From the NCBI RefSeq assembly GCF_028618525.1, contig NZ_JAQITC010000001.1, positions 186,001 to 250,000 on the forward strand: 64,000 nucleotides of DNA, read 5' to 3'. Origin of the DNA: Bartonella sp. AU55XJBT. GTDB taxonomy: Bacteria > Pseudomonadota > Alphaproteobacteria > Rhizobiales > Rhizobiaceae. A model generated the notes under the pieces. It saw only the letters and a list, made by a program, of their open reading frames with translations. It was not told the origin of the DNA and made no database searches. Of this stretch, positions 39,538 to 48,805 are shown piece by piece (the stretch's first letter is position 1; each line of letters begins with the position of its first letter). Position numbers and translations under genes: made by a program.

Positions 39538-42459
39538 ATGACAACACGGGAAGCAATGTTGATATTGCTCATTTTGCTTCCCTTTTGTGGAAGTGCTGTT
39601 ATTAGCTTTTTTCGTTCGACAGCAAAAAATAATGAAGCGTGGTTTGCTGGGGGCATTGCTCTCTTTAGTCTTCTTTTTACAATCATGCTTTATCCGGCAA
39701 TTCGTGGCAATCATATTATCCGTTTAAATATTTCCTGGCTCCCAGAATGGGGAGGTGATTTGATCCTCCGGATGGATGGTCTGTCGTGGCTTTTTTGCTT
39801 ACTCATTACAGGAATTGGGGTGCTTGTCGTTGTTTATGCCCGTTATTATATGGATCCTGCAGATTCTGTACCACGATTTTTTTCTTTTTTTCTAGCCTTT
39901 ATGGGTTCAATGACAGGGATTGTTTTATCAGGTAATCTCGTGTTTTTGGTTGTTTTCTGGGAACTCACCAGTATTTTTTCTTTTTTGTTGATTGGTTACT
40001 GGTATCATAATGCGAGTGCGCGTGAAGGGGCGCGTATGGCTTTAACGATTACAGGTTTTGGTGGTTTTGCCCTTTTTATTGGAGTTTTATTGATTGGGTA
40101 TATCGTTGGTAGTTTTGATCTGGATAAAATTTTGCAATCTGGAGATGTGATCCGATCAAGTTCGCTTTATATCCCCGCCCTTATTTGTATTTTATTGGGT
40201 GGATTAACAAAAAGTGCACAATTTCCTTTTCATTTTTGGTTGCCCAATGCAATGGCAGCTCCAACGCCTGTATCGGCTTATTTGCATTCAGCAACCATGG
40301 TAAAAGCTGGGTTGTTTTTGCTGGTTCGTTTATGGCCTGTGCTTTCTGGGACAGAGTCTTGGTTTTGGCTGGTTGGCTTTTCAGGACTCTCAACACTTCT
40401 TCTTGGGGCTTATTGTTCTATGTTTCAGCAAGATTTAAAGGGGTTGCTTGCTTATTCAACAATTAGTCATCTTGGATTGATTACGACACTTTTAAGCCTT
40501 GGGAGTCCTCTTGCATGTGTTGCAGCGATTTTTCATATGGCCAATCATGCTACTTTTAAAGCTTCTTTATTTATGGCCGCTGGCATTATTGATCACGAAA
40601 CGGGAACTCGTGATATGCGTAAGCTGACAGGTCTTTATCGCTCTATGCCGATTACAGCGACTCTTGCTTTAGTCGCAAGTGCGGCGATGGCTGGTGTTCC
40701 TTTGCTCAATGGTTTTTTATCGAAAGAAATGTTTTTTGCTGAAGCCGTTGAAACACATATGGAATCATGGCTTGATTGGATTGCTCCTTATGTGGCAACG
40801 CTTGCTAGCTTGTTTAGTGTGACCTATTCTATACGCTTTATTCATGGTGTCTTTTGGGGACCAAAACCTCATACATTACCTAAAACTCCGCATGAACCCC
40901 CCCATTTTATGCGTTTACCTATGGAACTTTTGGTGTTTATCTGTTTGGCTGTTGGTATTTTTCCTAATTTAACAATTGGGCCTATTTTAGATAATGCTGT
41001 TGTGTCTGTTTTAGGACCTATGACGATTTCTTATAGCTTGGCTGTTTGGCATGGGGTTAATACGCCATTAATGATGAGTTTGGTAGCTTTATTCGGGGGG
41101 AGCTTGCTCTATATTGCTGGGCGGCGTTATTTTTTATCTTGTGATGATGGTGCTCCTTTTTTTCGTCATTTGAAAGGACTGCGTATTTTTGAACGTATTC
41201 TTGTGATTATTTCTTGGAAATGGGCGCGTGCGGTGGAATCTGTTTTATCAACGCGCCGCTTGCAAATCCAGTTGCACTGGATTTTTGCTGTGTGTTTTAT
41301 TTTTGTTGGTCTTTTGCTTTGGCGTGATGGTTTCATTACACTAGGAAGGTTACCGCTTTTTCCACTTGATATTCCTTTTCTCGCGTTGTGGTTGGTTGGT
41401 GGATTGTGCGCGCTTTTAGTCGCTTGGCAAGCAAAGTTTCATCGTCTTGCATCACTCATGCTTTTGGGGGGAGCAGGTTTGATGACGTGTGCAACCTTTT
41501 TATGGCTTTCTGCGCCCGATTTGGCTATAACGCAATTGGTTGTTGAAGTGGTAACTGCTGTCTTATTATTGCTCGGTTTGCGTTGGTTGCCTAAGCGTGT
41601 GCATAATCCTGCTCCAACGTCTGTTCATTTTGGGGTGCGTTTACGTCGTACCCGTGATTTCATCATAGCAATTATGGGAGGCGCTGGTGTTGCATGGCTC
41701 TCTTTTGCGATGATGACACGTCCTCAAGGAAAAACAGTTTCTAATTTTTTTCTGAAAAATGCTTATTCTGGTGCCGGTGGTCGCAATGTTGTGAATGTAT
41801 TGTTGGTTGATTTCCGCGGTTTTGATACGATGGGAGAAGTTGTTGTTTTGGGGGTTGTTTCTTTGACTGTTTTTGCTCTTTTGCGTCGATTCCGCCCTGC
41901 TCCTGAAAGTATTGATGCACCGTTTCAACAACGTGTTCAGGAAGCTTTTGATAAAGTACAGCCGGATCGAAATGTGGGGGATACAGTGTTGAATTATCTG
42001 GATATTCCTTCTGTTATTATGGGGTGGCTCTTTTCTGTTATTATCGCTTTTTCTTTTTATTTATTCGTGCGAGGGCATGATCTTCCAGGAGGGGGATTTG
42101 TTGGTGGGGTGACTTTAGCGATAGGCTTTATTTTGCAGTATCTTGCACGGGATATTCGTTGGGTGGAAAATCATTTAAAAGTTTTGCCTTTACGCTGGAT
42201 GGGCTTTGGCTTATTGCTATCGGTTGTAACGGGAACAGGGGCTTTGTTTTTTGGGTATCCTTTTTTAACATCATTTTTCCAATATATTCATGTGCCATTG
42301 ATTGGAAAGGTTCCTATAGCATCTGCCTTTTTGTTTGATTTTGGTGTGTTTTCTCTTGTGTTGGGAGCGACGATTCTCATTTTAATTGCACTGGCACATC
42401 AATCAATACGGAGTTACCGAATTGGTAAAAACCCTGCTTTAAAAGAGAAGGAAAATTAA
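39538..42459 (+). CDS. mnhA: multisubunit Na+(K+)/H+ antiporter subunit A/B fusion (MrpAB/PhaAB)
   Basis: This is the large subunit of a Mrp/Pha-type antiporter, related to complex I NuoL. The 973-residue polytopic protein has the NuoL-like proton-channel core (WELTSIFSFLLIGYWY, LGGLTKSAQFPFHFWLP with its key Lys, HSATMVKAG, AYSTISHLGL), the MrpA-specific C-terminal region, and a fused MrpB (MnhB) domain after about residue 830 (FYLFVRGHDLPGGGFVGG). No separate B gene is present, as in rhizobial PhaAB. It starts a run of six overlapping genes. Confidence 0.95.
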   Translation: MTTREAMLILLILLPFCGSAVISFFRSTAKNNEAWFAGGIALFSLLFTIMLYPAIRGNHIIRLNISWLPEWGGDLILRMDGLSWLFCLLITGIGVLVVVYARYYMDPADSVPRFFSFFLAFMGSMTGIVLSGNLVFLVVFWELTSIFSFLLIGYWYHNASAREGARMALTITGFGGFALFIGVLLIGYIVGSFDLDKILQSGDVIRSSSLYIPALICILLGGLTKSAQFPFHFWLPNAMAAPTPVSAYLHSATMVKAGLFLLVRLWPVLSGTESWFWLVGFSGLSTLLLGAYCSMFQQDLKGLLAYSTISHLGLITTLLSLGSPLACVAAIFHMANHATFKASLFMAAGIIDHETGTRDMRKLTGLYRSMPITATLALVASAAMAGVPLLNGFLSKEMFFAEAVETHMESWLDWIAPYVATLASLFSVTYSIRFIHGVFWGPKPHTLPKTPHEPPHFMRLPMELLVFICLAVGIFPNLTIGPILDNAVVSVLGPMTISYSLAVWHGVNTPLMMSLVALFGGSLLYIAGRRYFLSCDDGAPFFRHLKGLRIFERILVIISWKWARAVESVLSTRRLQIQLHWIFAVCFIFVGLLLWRDGFITLGRLPLFPLDIPFLALWLVGGLCALLVAWQAKFHRLASLMLLGGAGLMTCATFLWLSAPDLAITQLVVEVVTAVLLLLGLRWLPKRVHNPAPTSVHFGVRLRRTRDFIIAIMGGAGVAWLSFAMMTRPQGKTVSNFFLKNAYSGAGGRNVVNVLLVDFRGFDTMGEVVVLGVVSLTVFALLRRFRPAPESIDAPFQQRVQEAFDKVQPDRNVGDTVLNYLDIPSVIMGWLFSVIIAFSFYLFVRGHDLPGGGFVGGVTLAIGFILQYLARDIRWVENHLKVLPLRWMGFGLLLSVVTGTGALFFGYPFLTSFFQYIHVPLIGKVPIASAFLFDFGVFSLVLGATILILIALAHQSIRSYRIGKNPALKEKEN

Positions 42460-42800
42460 TGGAAATTATTCTTTCTTTGGCTATTGGTGTTCTTGTCGGA
42501 TCTGGAATTTGGCTCATTTTGCGTCCCCGAACTTTTCAAGTCATTCTCGGTTTTTCTTTAATATCCTATGGTGTCAATCTTTTCATATTTGCAATGAGTA
42601 GACCACGGAGTAATGCAGCGCCAATTGTTGATCCTACAATGATTATCAATCCGGCAAATTATGTTGATCCTCTTCCACAGGCTTTGGTTTTAACTTCGAT
42701 TGTGATCGGTTTTGCAACGACAGCTCTCTTTTTGGTTATCTTGTTGGTTTCGCGCGGTTTAACAGGTTCAGATCACGTTGATGGACGTGAGGTACAATAA
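42459..42800 (+). CDS. mnhC: Na+(K+)/H+ antiporter subunit C (MrpC/PhaC)
   Basis: The 113-residue, three-helix subunit is related to NuoK. It shows the family block LGFSLISYGVNLFIFAM and DPLPQALVLTSIVIGFA. Its start overlaps the A subunit stop by one base and its stop overlaps the D start by one base. Confidence 0.95.
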   Translation: MEIILSLAIGVLVGSGIWLILRPRTFQVILGFSLISYGVNLFIFAMSRPRSNAAPIVDPTMIINPANYVDPLPQALVLTSIVIGFATTALFLVILLVSRGLTGSDHVDGREVQ

Positions 42801-44422
42801 TGGAAGTTTTTGTTCATCATCTTCTTATATTGCCTATTCTTTTGCCGTTAAGTATTGGAGCACTTCTTCTTTTTTTTGATGAACGCCGTGCAAAATTGAA
42901 ATCACTCATCAGTATTTTTTCTGCTGGATTGCTCGTTGTTGTTGCTGTTTTATTGGTGAGGCGTGCTCTTGAAGTTGCACCAACTGTGGATGTTTATCGG
43001 CTTGGTAATTGGCCTTCTCCTTTTGGTATTGTTTTGGTGCTGGATCGCTTGAGTGCTATGATGCTTTTTCTTTCTAGCTTGTTAACTACTGCGGCATTGG
43101 TTTTTGCGCGCGCGCATTGGTATAAAGCGGGTTCTCATTTTCAATCATTGATGCAATTTTTCATGGTTGGAATAAACGGTGCTTTTTTAACAGGTGATTT
43201 ATTTAATTTATTTGTATTTTTCGAAGTGATGTTAACAGCTTCTTATGGCCTTGCTTTGCATGGTTCTGGTCCATTGCGTGTGCGTGCAGGGTTGCATTAT
43301 GTCGTGGTTAATCTGGTTGCTTCCTTGTTTTTTCTCGTTGGGGCGGCGCTCATTTATGGAATCGTGGGTACGCTCAATATGGCAGATTTAGCTGTAAAAA
43401 TAAAACAGATAGCCTCAACGGATATTGTTTTATTCGAAATAGGCGCGGCGTTTTTGGGAATTGCTTTCTTAATTAAAGCAGGGGCGTGGCCATTGAATTT
43501 TTGGTTAATACCAACTTATAGTGCAGCAGTAGCGCCTGTGGGAGCTTCTTTTGCACTTTTAAGCAAAGTTGGTATTTATATTATTTTACGTTTAACATTG
43601 TTGTGGTTTGGACCTGAAAGTGCACATTTTAACCATTTTGGTCAAACGGTTTTGTTTTATGGTGGGCTTGCCACTATGGCTTTTGGTTTTGTTGGGGTGT
43701 TGGCAAGTCAAGTCTTGGTACGTTTGGCAGCTTATAGTGTTTTGGTTTCTTCTGGGACATTGTTGACAGCAATTGGGATCGGCAATACAGCACTGATTGC
43801 AGCGGCACTCTTTTATATTGTTTCCTCAACTTTGGCACTGGGTGCTTTTTTTCTTTTGGTGGAATTGGTTGAACGCTGTCAAGATGTGGCAGCCAATGTT
43901 TTGACGGTTACAATGGAAGTCTATGGGGATGATGAAGAGGAGGAAGAAGATGAAGTAGGGACTTATTTACCGGTAACTTTAGCAATTCTTGGGGCTTGTT
44001 TTGGTCTTTGTGCACTTTTGATTGTTGGTATGCCTCCTTTTTCTGGTTTTGTTGCTAAATTTATGATGTTTGTGGCACTCTTAAACCATAGTAAAGAAAA
44101 TATTTCTCCCTCTCTACCCGTTTATCACGATTGGCTTTTTATGATTTTTGTCACGTTATCTGGGTTTGCCGCTTTGATTGCGATGACACGAACGGGCATT
44201 CGAACTTTTTGGGTTTCTCTTGAAGGGAGAATTCCACGGGTGCAGGTGATTGAATTTGCACCTGTTGCTGTTCTTCTTGCTTTGTGTTTTCTGATTACAA
44301 TTGTCGCTGGTCCTGTTAGTCGTTATATGTTTGAAACAGCGAAAGGCTTGTATGAACCTCAAAATTATATTGGTAGCGTTTTAGATGATTCTTCTCTTGA
44401 AAACAGGGGGATGCATCAGTGA
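42800..44422 (+). CDS. mnhD: Na+(K+)/H+ antiporter subunit D (MrpD/PhaD)
   Basis: The 540-residue, NuoN-like proton-translocating subunit has TGDLFNLFVFFEVMLTASYGL with the essential Glu, KAGAWPLNFWL with its Lys, and GMPPFSGFVAKF. An unusual acidic run of about nine Asp/Glu residues (around residue 375, at 43929-43955) sits in a loop before the last third. Confidence 0.95.
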   Translation: MEVFVHHLLILPILLPLSIGALLLFFDERRAKLKSLISIFSAGLLVVVAVLLVRRALEVAPTVDVYRLGNWPSPFGIVLVLDRLSAMMLFLSSLLTTAALVFARAHWYKAGSHFQSLMQFFMVGINGAFLTGDLFNLFVFFEVMLTASYGLALHGSGPLRVRAGLHYVVVNLVASLFFLVGAALIYGIVGTLNMADLAVKIKQIASTDIVLFEIGAAFLGIAFLIKAGAWPLNFWLIPTYSAAVAPVGASFALLSKVGIYIILRLTLLWFGPESAHFNHFGQTVLFYGGLATMAFGFVGVLASQVLVRLAAYSVLVSSGTLLTAIGIGNTALIAAALFYIVSSTLALGAFFLLVELVERCQDVAANVLTVTMEVYGDDEEEEEDEVGTYLPVTLAILGACFGLCALLIVGMPPFSGFVAKFMMFVALLNHSKENISPSLPVYHDWLFMIFVTLSGFAALIAMTRTGIRTFWVSLEGRIPRVQVIEFAPVAVLLALCFLITIVAGPVSRYMFETAKGLYEPQNYIGSVLDDSSLENRGMHQ

Positions 44423-44901
44423 AATATTATTATTTTTTCCCTTTTTCTAGCGTGGCAATTATTTTTATGTGGCTGATCTTAAATGGTTTTAATTTTGGTC
44501 AGTTGCTTTTAGGCGTTATCATTGCTTTGTTTGGGGGCTGGATGATGCGGCTTCTTGAGCCGGAAAAAATAACTATTAAAAGTTGGCGTGCCGTTTTTCA
44601 GCTGTCTTTTCGTGTGTTTATTGATTCTATCATTTCAAATATTGCTGTGGCTTGCTTCGTTTTAACCAAAAGATCTCGAAAACAGCAGTCTGGTTTTATT
44701 GTGGTACCTATTTCGCTTGAAAGTCGCACAGCTTTAGCTGTTTTGGCATGTATTCTTTCAGCAACTCCAGGGACTGTTTGGATTGCCTATAATAGAAAGA
44801 ATAGTGAACTTTTGCTTCATGTCTTAAATTTTAAAAATGGATATGATTACCAAAAATTGATCAAAAAACGCTATGAGCAATTACTTTTGGAGATTTTTTA
44901 A
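44419..44901 (+). CDS. mnhE: Na+(K+)/H+ antiporter subunit E (MrpE/PhaE)
   Basis: The 160-residue subunit has two N-terminal membrane segments, SNIAVACFVL, and a cytoplasmic C-terminal domain beginning near the conserved SATPGTVWIAYN block. It overlaps subunit D by 4 bp (GTGA) and shares a base with subunit F. Confidence 0.93.
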   Translation: MKYYYFFPFSSVAIIFMWLILNGFNFGQLLLGVIIALFGGWMMRLLEPEKITIKSWRAVFQLSFRVFIDSIISNIAVACFVLTKRSRKQQSGFIVVPISLESRTALAVLACILSATPGTVWIAYNRKNSELLLHVLNFKNGYDYQKLIKKRYEQLLLEIF

Positions 44902-45182
44902 TGAGTATGGTGATCCTTTATTGGGGGCTTTATCTCTCGCAGTTTTTTTTAAGTTTAGCAATGATTTTCGCACTGTTTCGATTGATTCGTGGTCCACGAG
45001 CACAAGATCGGATTGTCGGATTGGATGCCCTTTATATAATTACTATTCTTTTGTTTCTGACCTTTGATATTCGTTCAGGAACAACCATTTATTTTGTGGC
45101 AGCTCTTATTATTGGCCTATTGGGTCCTGTATCAAGTATTGCATTGGCAAAATTTCTCATGCGGGGGGAGATTATTGAATGA
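44901..45182 (+). CDS. mnhF: Na+(K+)/H+ antiporter subunit F (MrpF/PhaF)
   Basis: The 93-residue subunit has three membrane helices and the signature FRLIRGPRAQDRIVGLDAL. It overlaps subunit G by 4 bp (ATGA). Confidence 0.93.
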   Translation: MSMVILYWGLYLSQFFLSLAMIFALFRLIRGPRAQDRIVGLDALYIITILLFLTFDIRSGTTIYFVAALIIGLLGPVSSIALAKFLMRGEIIE

Positions 45183-45589
45183 AGGATGATGTATCGCTTG
45201 TTGTTGCACTTGCTGTTACGGTTTTTTTAATCTTAGGATCTGGTCTCACACTGATTGGAACGATAGGGCTCGTGCGTCTCCCCACGTTTTATAAGCGTTT
45301 ACATATGCTTTCGTTGAGTACAAGCTGGGGTGCTGGTAGTATTCTTATTGCGTCGTTTCTTTATTCAACTTTTGTAGATCATCATTTTGTTTTTCATGAA
45401 TTTTTGTTAATGACTTTTTTATTTGTAACAATACCGGTTGCTTCTATGTTGGTATCACAGGCAGCGGCTTATCGACACTATTCAGAAAATAAATTAAAAA
45501 AACCGCTGGCCCTTTTATCACGTCAGATGGAAAAACAAACATCCGCTTCAGAAGAAATATCAGGTGATACGAGCCAGAGCGATTTTTAA
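45179..45589 (+). CDS. mnhG: Na+(K+)/H+ antiporter subunit G (MrpG/PhaG)
   Basis: The 136-residue subunit has three membrane helices and the family block GLVRLPTFYKRLHMLSLSTSWG. The hydrophilic tail is Ser/Gln/Glu rich. It is the last gene of the cluster and ends 16 bp from a convergent MliC-like gene. Confidence 0.93.
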   Translation: MKDDVSLVVALAVTVFLILGSGLTLIGTIGLVRLPTFYKRLHMLSLSTSWGAGSILIASFLYSTFVDHHFVFHEFLLMTFLFVTIPVASMLVSQAAAYRHYSENKLKKPLALLSRQMEKQTSASEEISGDTSQSDF

Positions 45590-45605
45590 GATACAATAAG
45601 GTTTT

Positions 45606-45998
45606 TTATTCTGTTTTTTGTTCTTCTACACATTGAATAAGATTTTTTTCTTCTGGATCATTAATGAGATCAGAAAGTATGGCTTCGTTTCCTTTTGTCC
45701 ACCATATATAGGGTCCTCCCATATATTTTGCTCCAGAAGCATTGATACTACGGGAAGCGATGATGCGCTTTCCTTGCCATTTGAAATCAGCAAGCGAAAT
45801 GTTTCCAGCATTGAGATAGGTTACTTCAACACGCTCTTTACTTGTTCCTGTATCGCATTGATAGGTAGCGGATTCTGTTGTTGGCTCTGGATCATCTGGG
45901 ACTTCAATAACTAAAGAGCCGGCAAAAGCATTGAGTGAACCGAATAGCGGTAGGCTTAAAGCAGCGAAAAATCCTACAATAAAAGCAATTTTTTTCAT
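45606..45998 (-). CDS. periplasmic MliC-like lysozyme-inhibitor protein, copy 2
   Basis: The 130-residue protein has a cleavable signal peptide (hydrophobic ending GSLNAFAG) and a small beta domain framed by two cysteines (TYQCDTGTSKERVEVTY ... LIQC). The core SGAKYMGGPYIWWTKGNEA fits the MliC/PliC lysozyme-inhibitor signature, in which Ser-Gly-x-Lys-Tyr and Trp-x-Lys-Gly residues contact the lysozyme active site. No lipobox Cys is visible, so it should be soluble in the periplasm. It is a close paralogue of the gene just upstream and is probably co-transcribed with it. Confidence 0.78.
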   Translation of the reverse strand: MKKIAFIVGFFAALSLPLFGSLNAFAGSLVIEVPDDPEPTTESATYQCDTGTSKERVEVTYLNAGNISLADFKWQGKRIIASRSINASGAKYMGGPYIWWTKGNEAILSDLINDPEEKNLIQCVEEQKTE

Positions 45999-46016
45999 GA
46001 ATATTTCCTCAGTTAT

Positions 46017-46400
46017 TTAAAATAATAACAGTGATTCATCCTTACAGAGGATGGGGTTTTTTTCTTCTGGGTCTTTAAGAATATCATAAAGTGTTACTTC
46101 TTTATTTTTCTCCCACCAGATATAATGCTCCCCCACATATTTTGCTCCAGAAGCGGCAATAACATTTGCAGCAATAATACGATCGTCTTTCCATTTGAAA
46201 TCAACCAATGAAATATCGTCAGCGTTGTGATAAGTTGCTTCAATGCGTTCTTTATTTGTTCCCATATCACATTGATAGGTTATGGTTTGCGTTTCTGGAT
46301 TACCTGACACTTCAATGACTAAAGCAGCAGCTAAGCTACTGCTGACATTGAAAAATAATGAAAAGGAAAAAAATCCTAAAATTTGTAGAGTTTTTTTCAT
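46017..46400 (-). CDS. periplasmic MliC-like lysozyme-inhibitor protein, copy 1
   Basis: The 127-residue exported protein has a signal peptide (FFSFSLFFNVSSSLAAA) and a domain largely identical to its neighbour, including both Cys and SGAKYVGEHYIWW. The conserved Trp-Thr-Lys-Gly of MliC is changed here to Trp-Glu-Lys-Asn, so its inhibitory loop may differ. It lies 18 bp upstream of copy 2 and just downstream of the tRNA-Arg gene. Confidence 0.77.
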   Translation of the reverse strand: MKKTLQILGFFSFSLFFNVSSSLAAALVIEVSGNPETQTITYQCDMGTNKERIEATYHNADDISLVDFKWKDDRIIAANVIAASGAKYVGEHYIWWEKNKEVTLYDILKDPEEKNPILCKDESLLLF

Positions 46401-46439
46401 AATGCTTCCCTATATGAAAAGTAATTTGTCTTAATAAGA

Positions 46440-46746
46440 TGGTGTCTACGGCAGGATTCGAACCTGCGACCCCAGGATTCATACCACTTCGGTTTTCACC
46501 GCCAACCTTATATCGGCTGTTTGTGGTCTGGACTGTCTCTTCACCTTGAAGCTTGCGCCTTTTAGGTGCTGCCCGTTCAGTCTCTACACCTTCCTCTCAT
46601 GTGAAGAGAGGCTTGGCTCGGGATTGGCATATCGTTTTGCCCATGAAGCTTTCCCCGAATTTGAGCAGATCCACTTTAAGGATTTCTCCTAAAAGCGCCC
46701 AATTTCTTTAGGAATCCTGTGCTCTATCCTACTGAGCTACGCAGAC
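46440..46746 (-). tRNA. tRNA-Arg(CCU) interrupted by a group I intron
   Basis: Exon 1 (46710-46746) starts GTCTGCG, forms the D arm (GCTC/GAGC) and ends CAGGATTCCT. Exon 2 (46440-46479) continues AATCCTG, then the variable loop, the T arm GCAGG-TTCGAAT-CCTGC, acceptor CGTAGAC, and an encoded ACCA end. Joined, they give a 77-nt tRNA with a 7-bp acceptor stem (one G-U) and anticodon loop TTCCTAA, hence anticodon CCU (Arg, AGG codons). The intron splits the loop just after the anticodon. Standard tRNA scans may miss the gene. Confidence 0.93.
46480..46709 (-). other. group I self-splicing intron (230 nt) in tRNA-Arg(CCU)
   Basis: Boundaries obey the group I rule: the upstream exon ends in T and the intron ends in G. 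The catalytic core is readable. Element P, AAATTCGGGGAAA (intron nt 48-60), pairs with element Q, AATCCCGAGC (85-94), through TCGGG/CCCGA (P4). GGCA/TGCC closes P5 and CCTCTC/GAGAGG closes P6a. Element R, AGAGACTGAACGGG (125-138), pairs with element S, AAGAGACAGTCC (169-180), through GACTG/CAGTC (P7). There is no homing-endonuclease frame. It is of the small IC3-like type known from the same tRNA in Agrobacterium. Confidence 0.92.
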
Positions 46747-46806
46747 ATCATCATAGCTATTCCTTTAATAGAAGTATAAAAACGAATCAATTATATTCAA
46801 TATGAA

Positions 46807-47940
46807 TTAACGAATTTCTGTTAATTTTTGTTCCAAAAAGGATAAAACTGCATCTGGTGAAACATTTTTTGCAATAAATGATTGGCCAAGTCCGCGTGTC
46901 AAAATAAAAGTCAAATTATTTTGTGACACTTTTTTATCTTGAGCAAGGAGAGTCATTAATGTTTCAGCATCTGGTAGACGTCCTGGAATATCCTTTAATT
47001 GCGTAGGTAAACCTACAGCTTTAAGGTGTGTTTCGATGCGATGTAGGAGTGTGGGGTCACATAGATTCAGTTGTGCAGAGAATTGATGGGCGAGAATCAT
47101 CCCAATTGCTACAGCTTCACCGTGAATTAAACGCTTGGAATCATAAGCGGTTGCTGTTTCAAGCATGTGTCCAAAGGTATGACCAAGATTTAAGAGTGCA
47201 CGCTCTCTTGTTTCGTATTCGTCACGGGCGACTATGGCAGCTTTAAATTGGCATGAGCGAACAATGGCTTCTATTCTTATCGCGCCATTAGAAAAAATTT
47301 CTTGCCCGTTTTTTTCAAGCCATTCAAAGAAATCAGGCTGGTTAATGAGTCCATATTTAACCATTTCCGCATAACCTGCACGAAATTCACGTGGTGGGAG
47401 CGTATCAAGAACAGATGTATCAGCAATAACGCATTGCGGTTGATAAAAAGCACCAATAAGATTTTTACCATAACGGCTGTTGATGCCTGTTTTTCCACCA
47501 ACAGAGGAATCAATTTGTGCAAGAAGCGTTGTGGGCATCTGAATGAAGTTCATTCCGCGGCGGATCATACTTGCTGCAAATCCTGCTAGATCTCCGATGA
47601 CACCGCCACCAAAAGCAATCACACAGTCACCTCTTTCTAAGCGTGCGGCAAGAATTTGGTCTATGATAGTTTGCAAGGTTGAAAATGATTTTGATTGTTC
47701 TCCTGCTTCTACAATGATAGGGACAGTGTGGATTTTATTTTTTGTTAACTCTGCTTGTAATGGATCTAAATGGAGAGGTGCTACATTTGTATCGGTAACA
47801 ATTGCTAAACGCGTTTGATGAAAATTTTTTTTCTGAAGAGAATGCTTAATTTGTAAAGCAGCTTGCGTAATAAGATCTGGACCAATGATGATATCGTAAC
47901 AGTGCTTGTCTAATTTTATGGTGACGGTTTTGGCTTGCAT
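46807..47940 (-). CDS. aroB: 3-dehydroquinate synthase
   Basis: AroB cyclises DAHP to 3-dehydroquinate with transient NAD oxidation. The 377-residue protein has the NAD-binding [33 protein letters not shown] with the metal and substrate ligands, EMVKYGLI, and the metal-binding His in NLGHTFGH and [11 protein letters not shown]. It follows aroK by 17 bp in the usual aroK-aroB pair. Confidence 0.96.
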   Translation of the reverse strand: MQAKTVTIKLDKHCYDIIIGPDLITQAALQIKHSLQKKNFHQTRLAIVTDTNVAPLHLDPLQAELTKNKIHTVPIIVEAGEQSKSFSTLQTIIDQILAARLERGDCVIAFGGGVIGDLAGFAASMIRRGMNFIQMPTTLLAQIDSSVGGKTGINSRYGKNLIGAFYQPQCVIADTSVLDTLPPREFRAGYAEMVKYGLINQPDFFEWLEKNGQEIFSNGAIRIEAIVRSCQFKAAIVARDEYETRERALLNLGHTFGHMLETATAYDSKRLIHGEAVAIGMILAHQFSAQLNLCDPTLLHRIETHLKAVGLPTQLKDIPGRLPDAETLMTLLAQDKKVSQNNLTFILTRGLGQSFIAKNVSPDAVLSFLEQKLTEIR

Positions 47941-47957
47941 GCTTATTCTTTCTATCG

Positions 47958-48548
47958 TTATTTTTTTGTATAGAGGTAATGTTGTAGAGATCGTATGACA
48001 TTTTTTGCTACACTATAGGGGCTTTCTTTATGACTGTTAATTGTTACGTTTGCTTTTGCATAGAGAGGATAACGCTGTTCCATGAGTTTTTGCATCGTTT
48101 CTTTAGGATTTACTGTTTGAAGAAGTGGTCGTGTTGGACGCTTTGAAACACGTTGCATCAGGATATCAAGATCTGCTTTGAGCCAGATAGATATTCCATT
48201 TTGCTGAATAGCTTTTCGTGTATCTTGATTGATATAAGCACCGCCACCGGTTGCTAAGACAAGGGGACGTTTTTTTATCAGGTTGAGAATAACACGCTGC
48301 TCAAGGGAACGAAATTCCGCTTCACCATAGATTTTAAAGATTTCAGTGATAGATATTTGCGCTGCTTTTTCAATTTCTTGATCAGAATCATAAAAGGGTA
48401 AATCAAGCATGGTGGCCACACGTTTTCCGATAACTGATTTTCCTGCACCCATAAGACCAATAAACACAAGCACTTGATTATCGAGAGATGATAAGATTTG
48501 TCTTTTTATTTGTGACAGAGGCGGATGTTGGGGTCGATTACTTTTCAT
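47958..48548 (-). CDS. aroK: shikimate kinase
   Basis: AroK phosphorylates shikimate at the 3-OH. The 196-residue protein has the P-loop [13 protein letters not shown], the substrate-binding [15 protein letters not shown] and ATGGGAYI, and the lid Arg in RPTRPLL. An N-terminal extension of about 25 residues precedes the fold. Confidence 0.95.
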   Translation of the reverse strand: MKSNRPQHPPLSQIKRQILSSLDNQVLVFIGLMGAGKSVIGKRVATMLDLPFYDSDQEIEKAAQISITEIFKIYGEAEFRSLEQRVILNLIKKRPLVLATGGGAYINQDTRKAIQQNGISIWLKADLDILMQRVSKRPTRPLLQTVNPKETMQKLMEQRYPLYAKANVTINSHKESPYSVAKNVIRSLQHYLYTKK

Positions 48549-48643
48549 AGCTTATTTCGGCATTTATCTGCTTTAAAGTCAATTCCTGTTAATCTTTATA
48601 AGATAGAATAAGAGATAGAGTATTTTGGAAAGTTTATTATTTT

Positions 48644-48805
48644 ATGCCAACACTAACCAGACTTTTGATGATTCTTTTCATTTTGCTTGCTATTCTTTTT
48701 AGTATAATGATCATTCTTGTCGTTTTTGTTGAACCTATAACTGTGGATATGTCTGTTGATGTCCCTTTGGATTCGCTAGTTCTTTCTTTGAGAATGAATC
48801 AATGA
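48644..48805 (+). CDS. 53-residue single-pass membrane protein upstream of xerD
   Basis: The frame from ATG 48644 to TGA 48803-48805 encodes one strong membrane helix (residues about 7-29, LLMILFILLAILFSIMIIL) followed by Glu-Pro and a short periplasmic-like tail (VDMSVDVPLDSL). Its stop overlaps the xerD start (ATGA), suggesting coupled translation. Small proteins with this outline (helix, then FVEP-like, then a V-rich tail) sit between aroK and xerD in other Rhizobiales, as far as I recall. Function is unknown. Confidence 0.65.
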   Translation: MPTLTRLLMILFILLAILFSIMIILVVFVEPITVDMSVDVPLDSLVLSLRMNQ

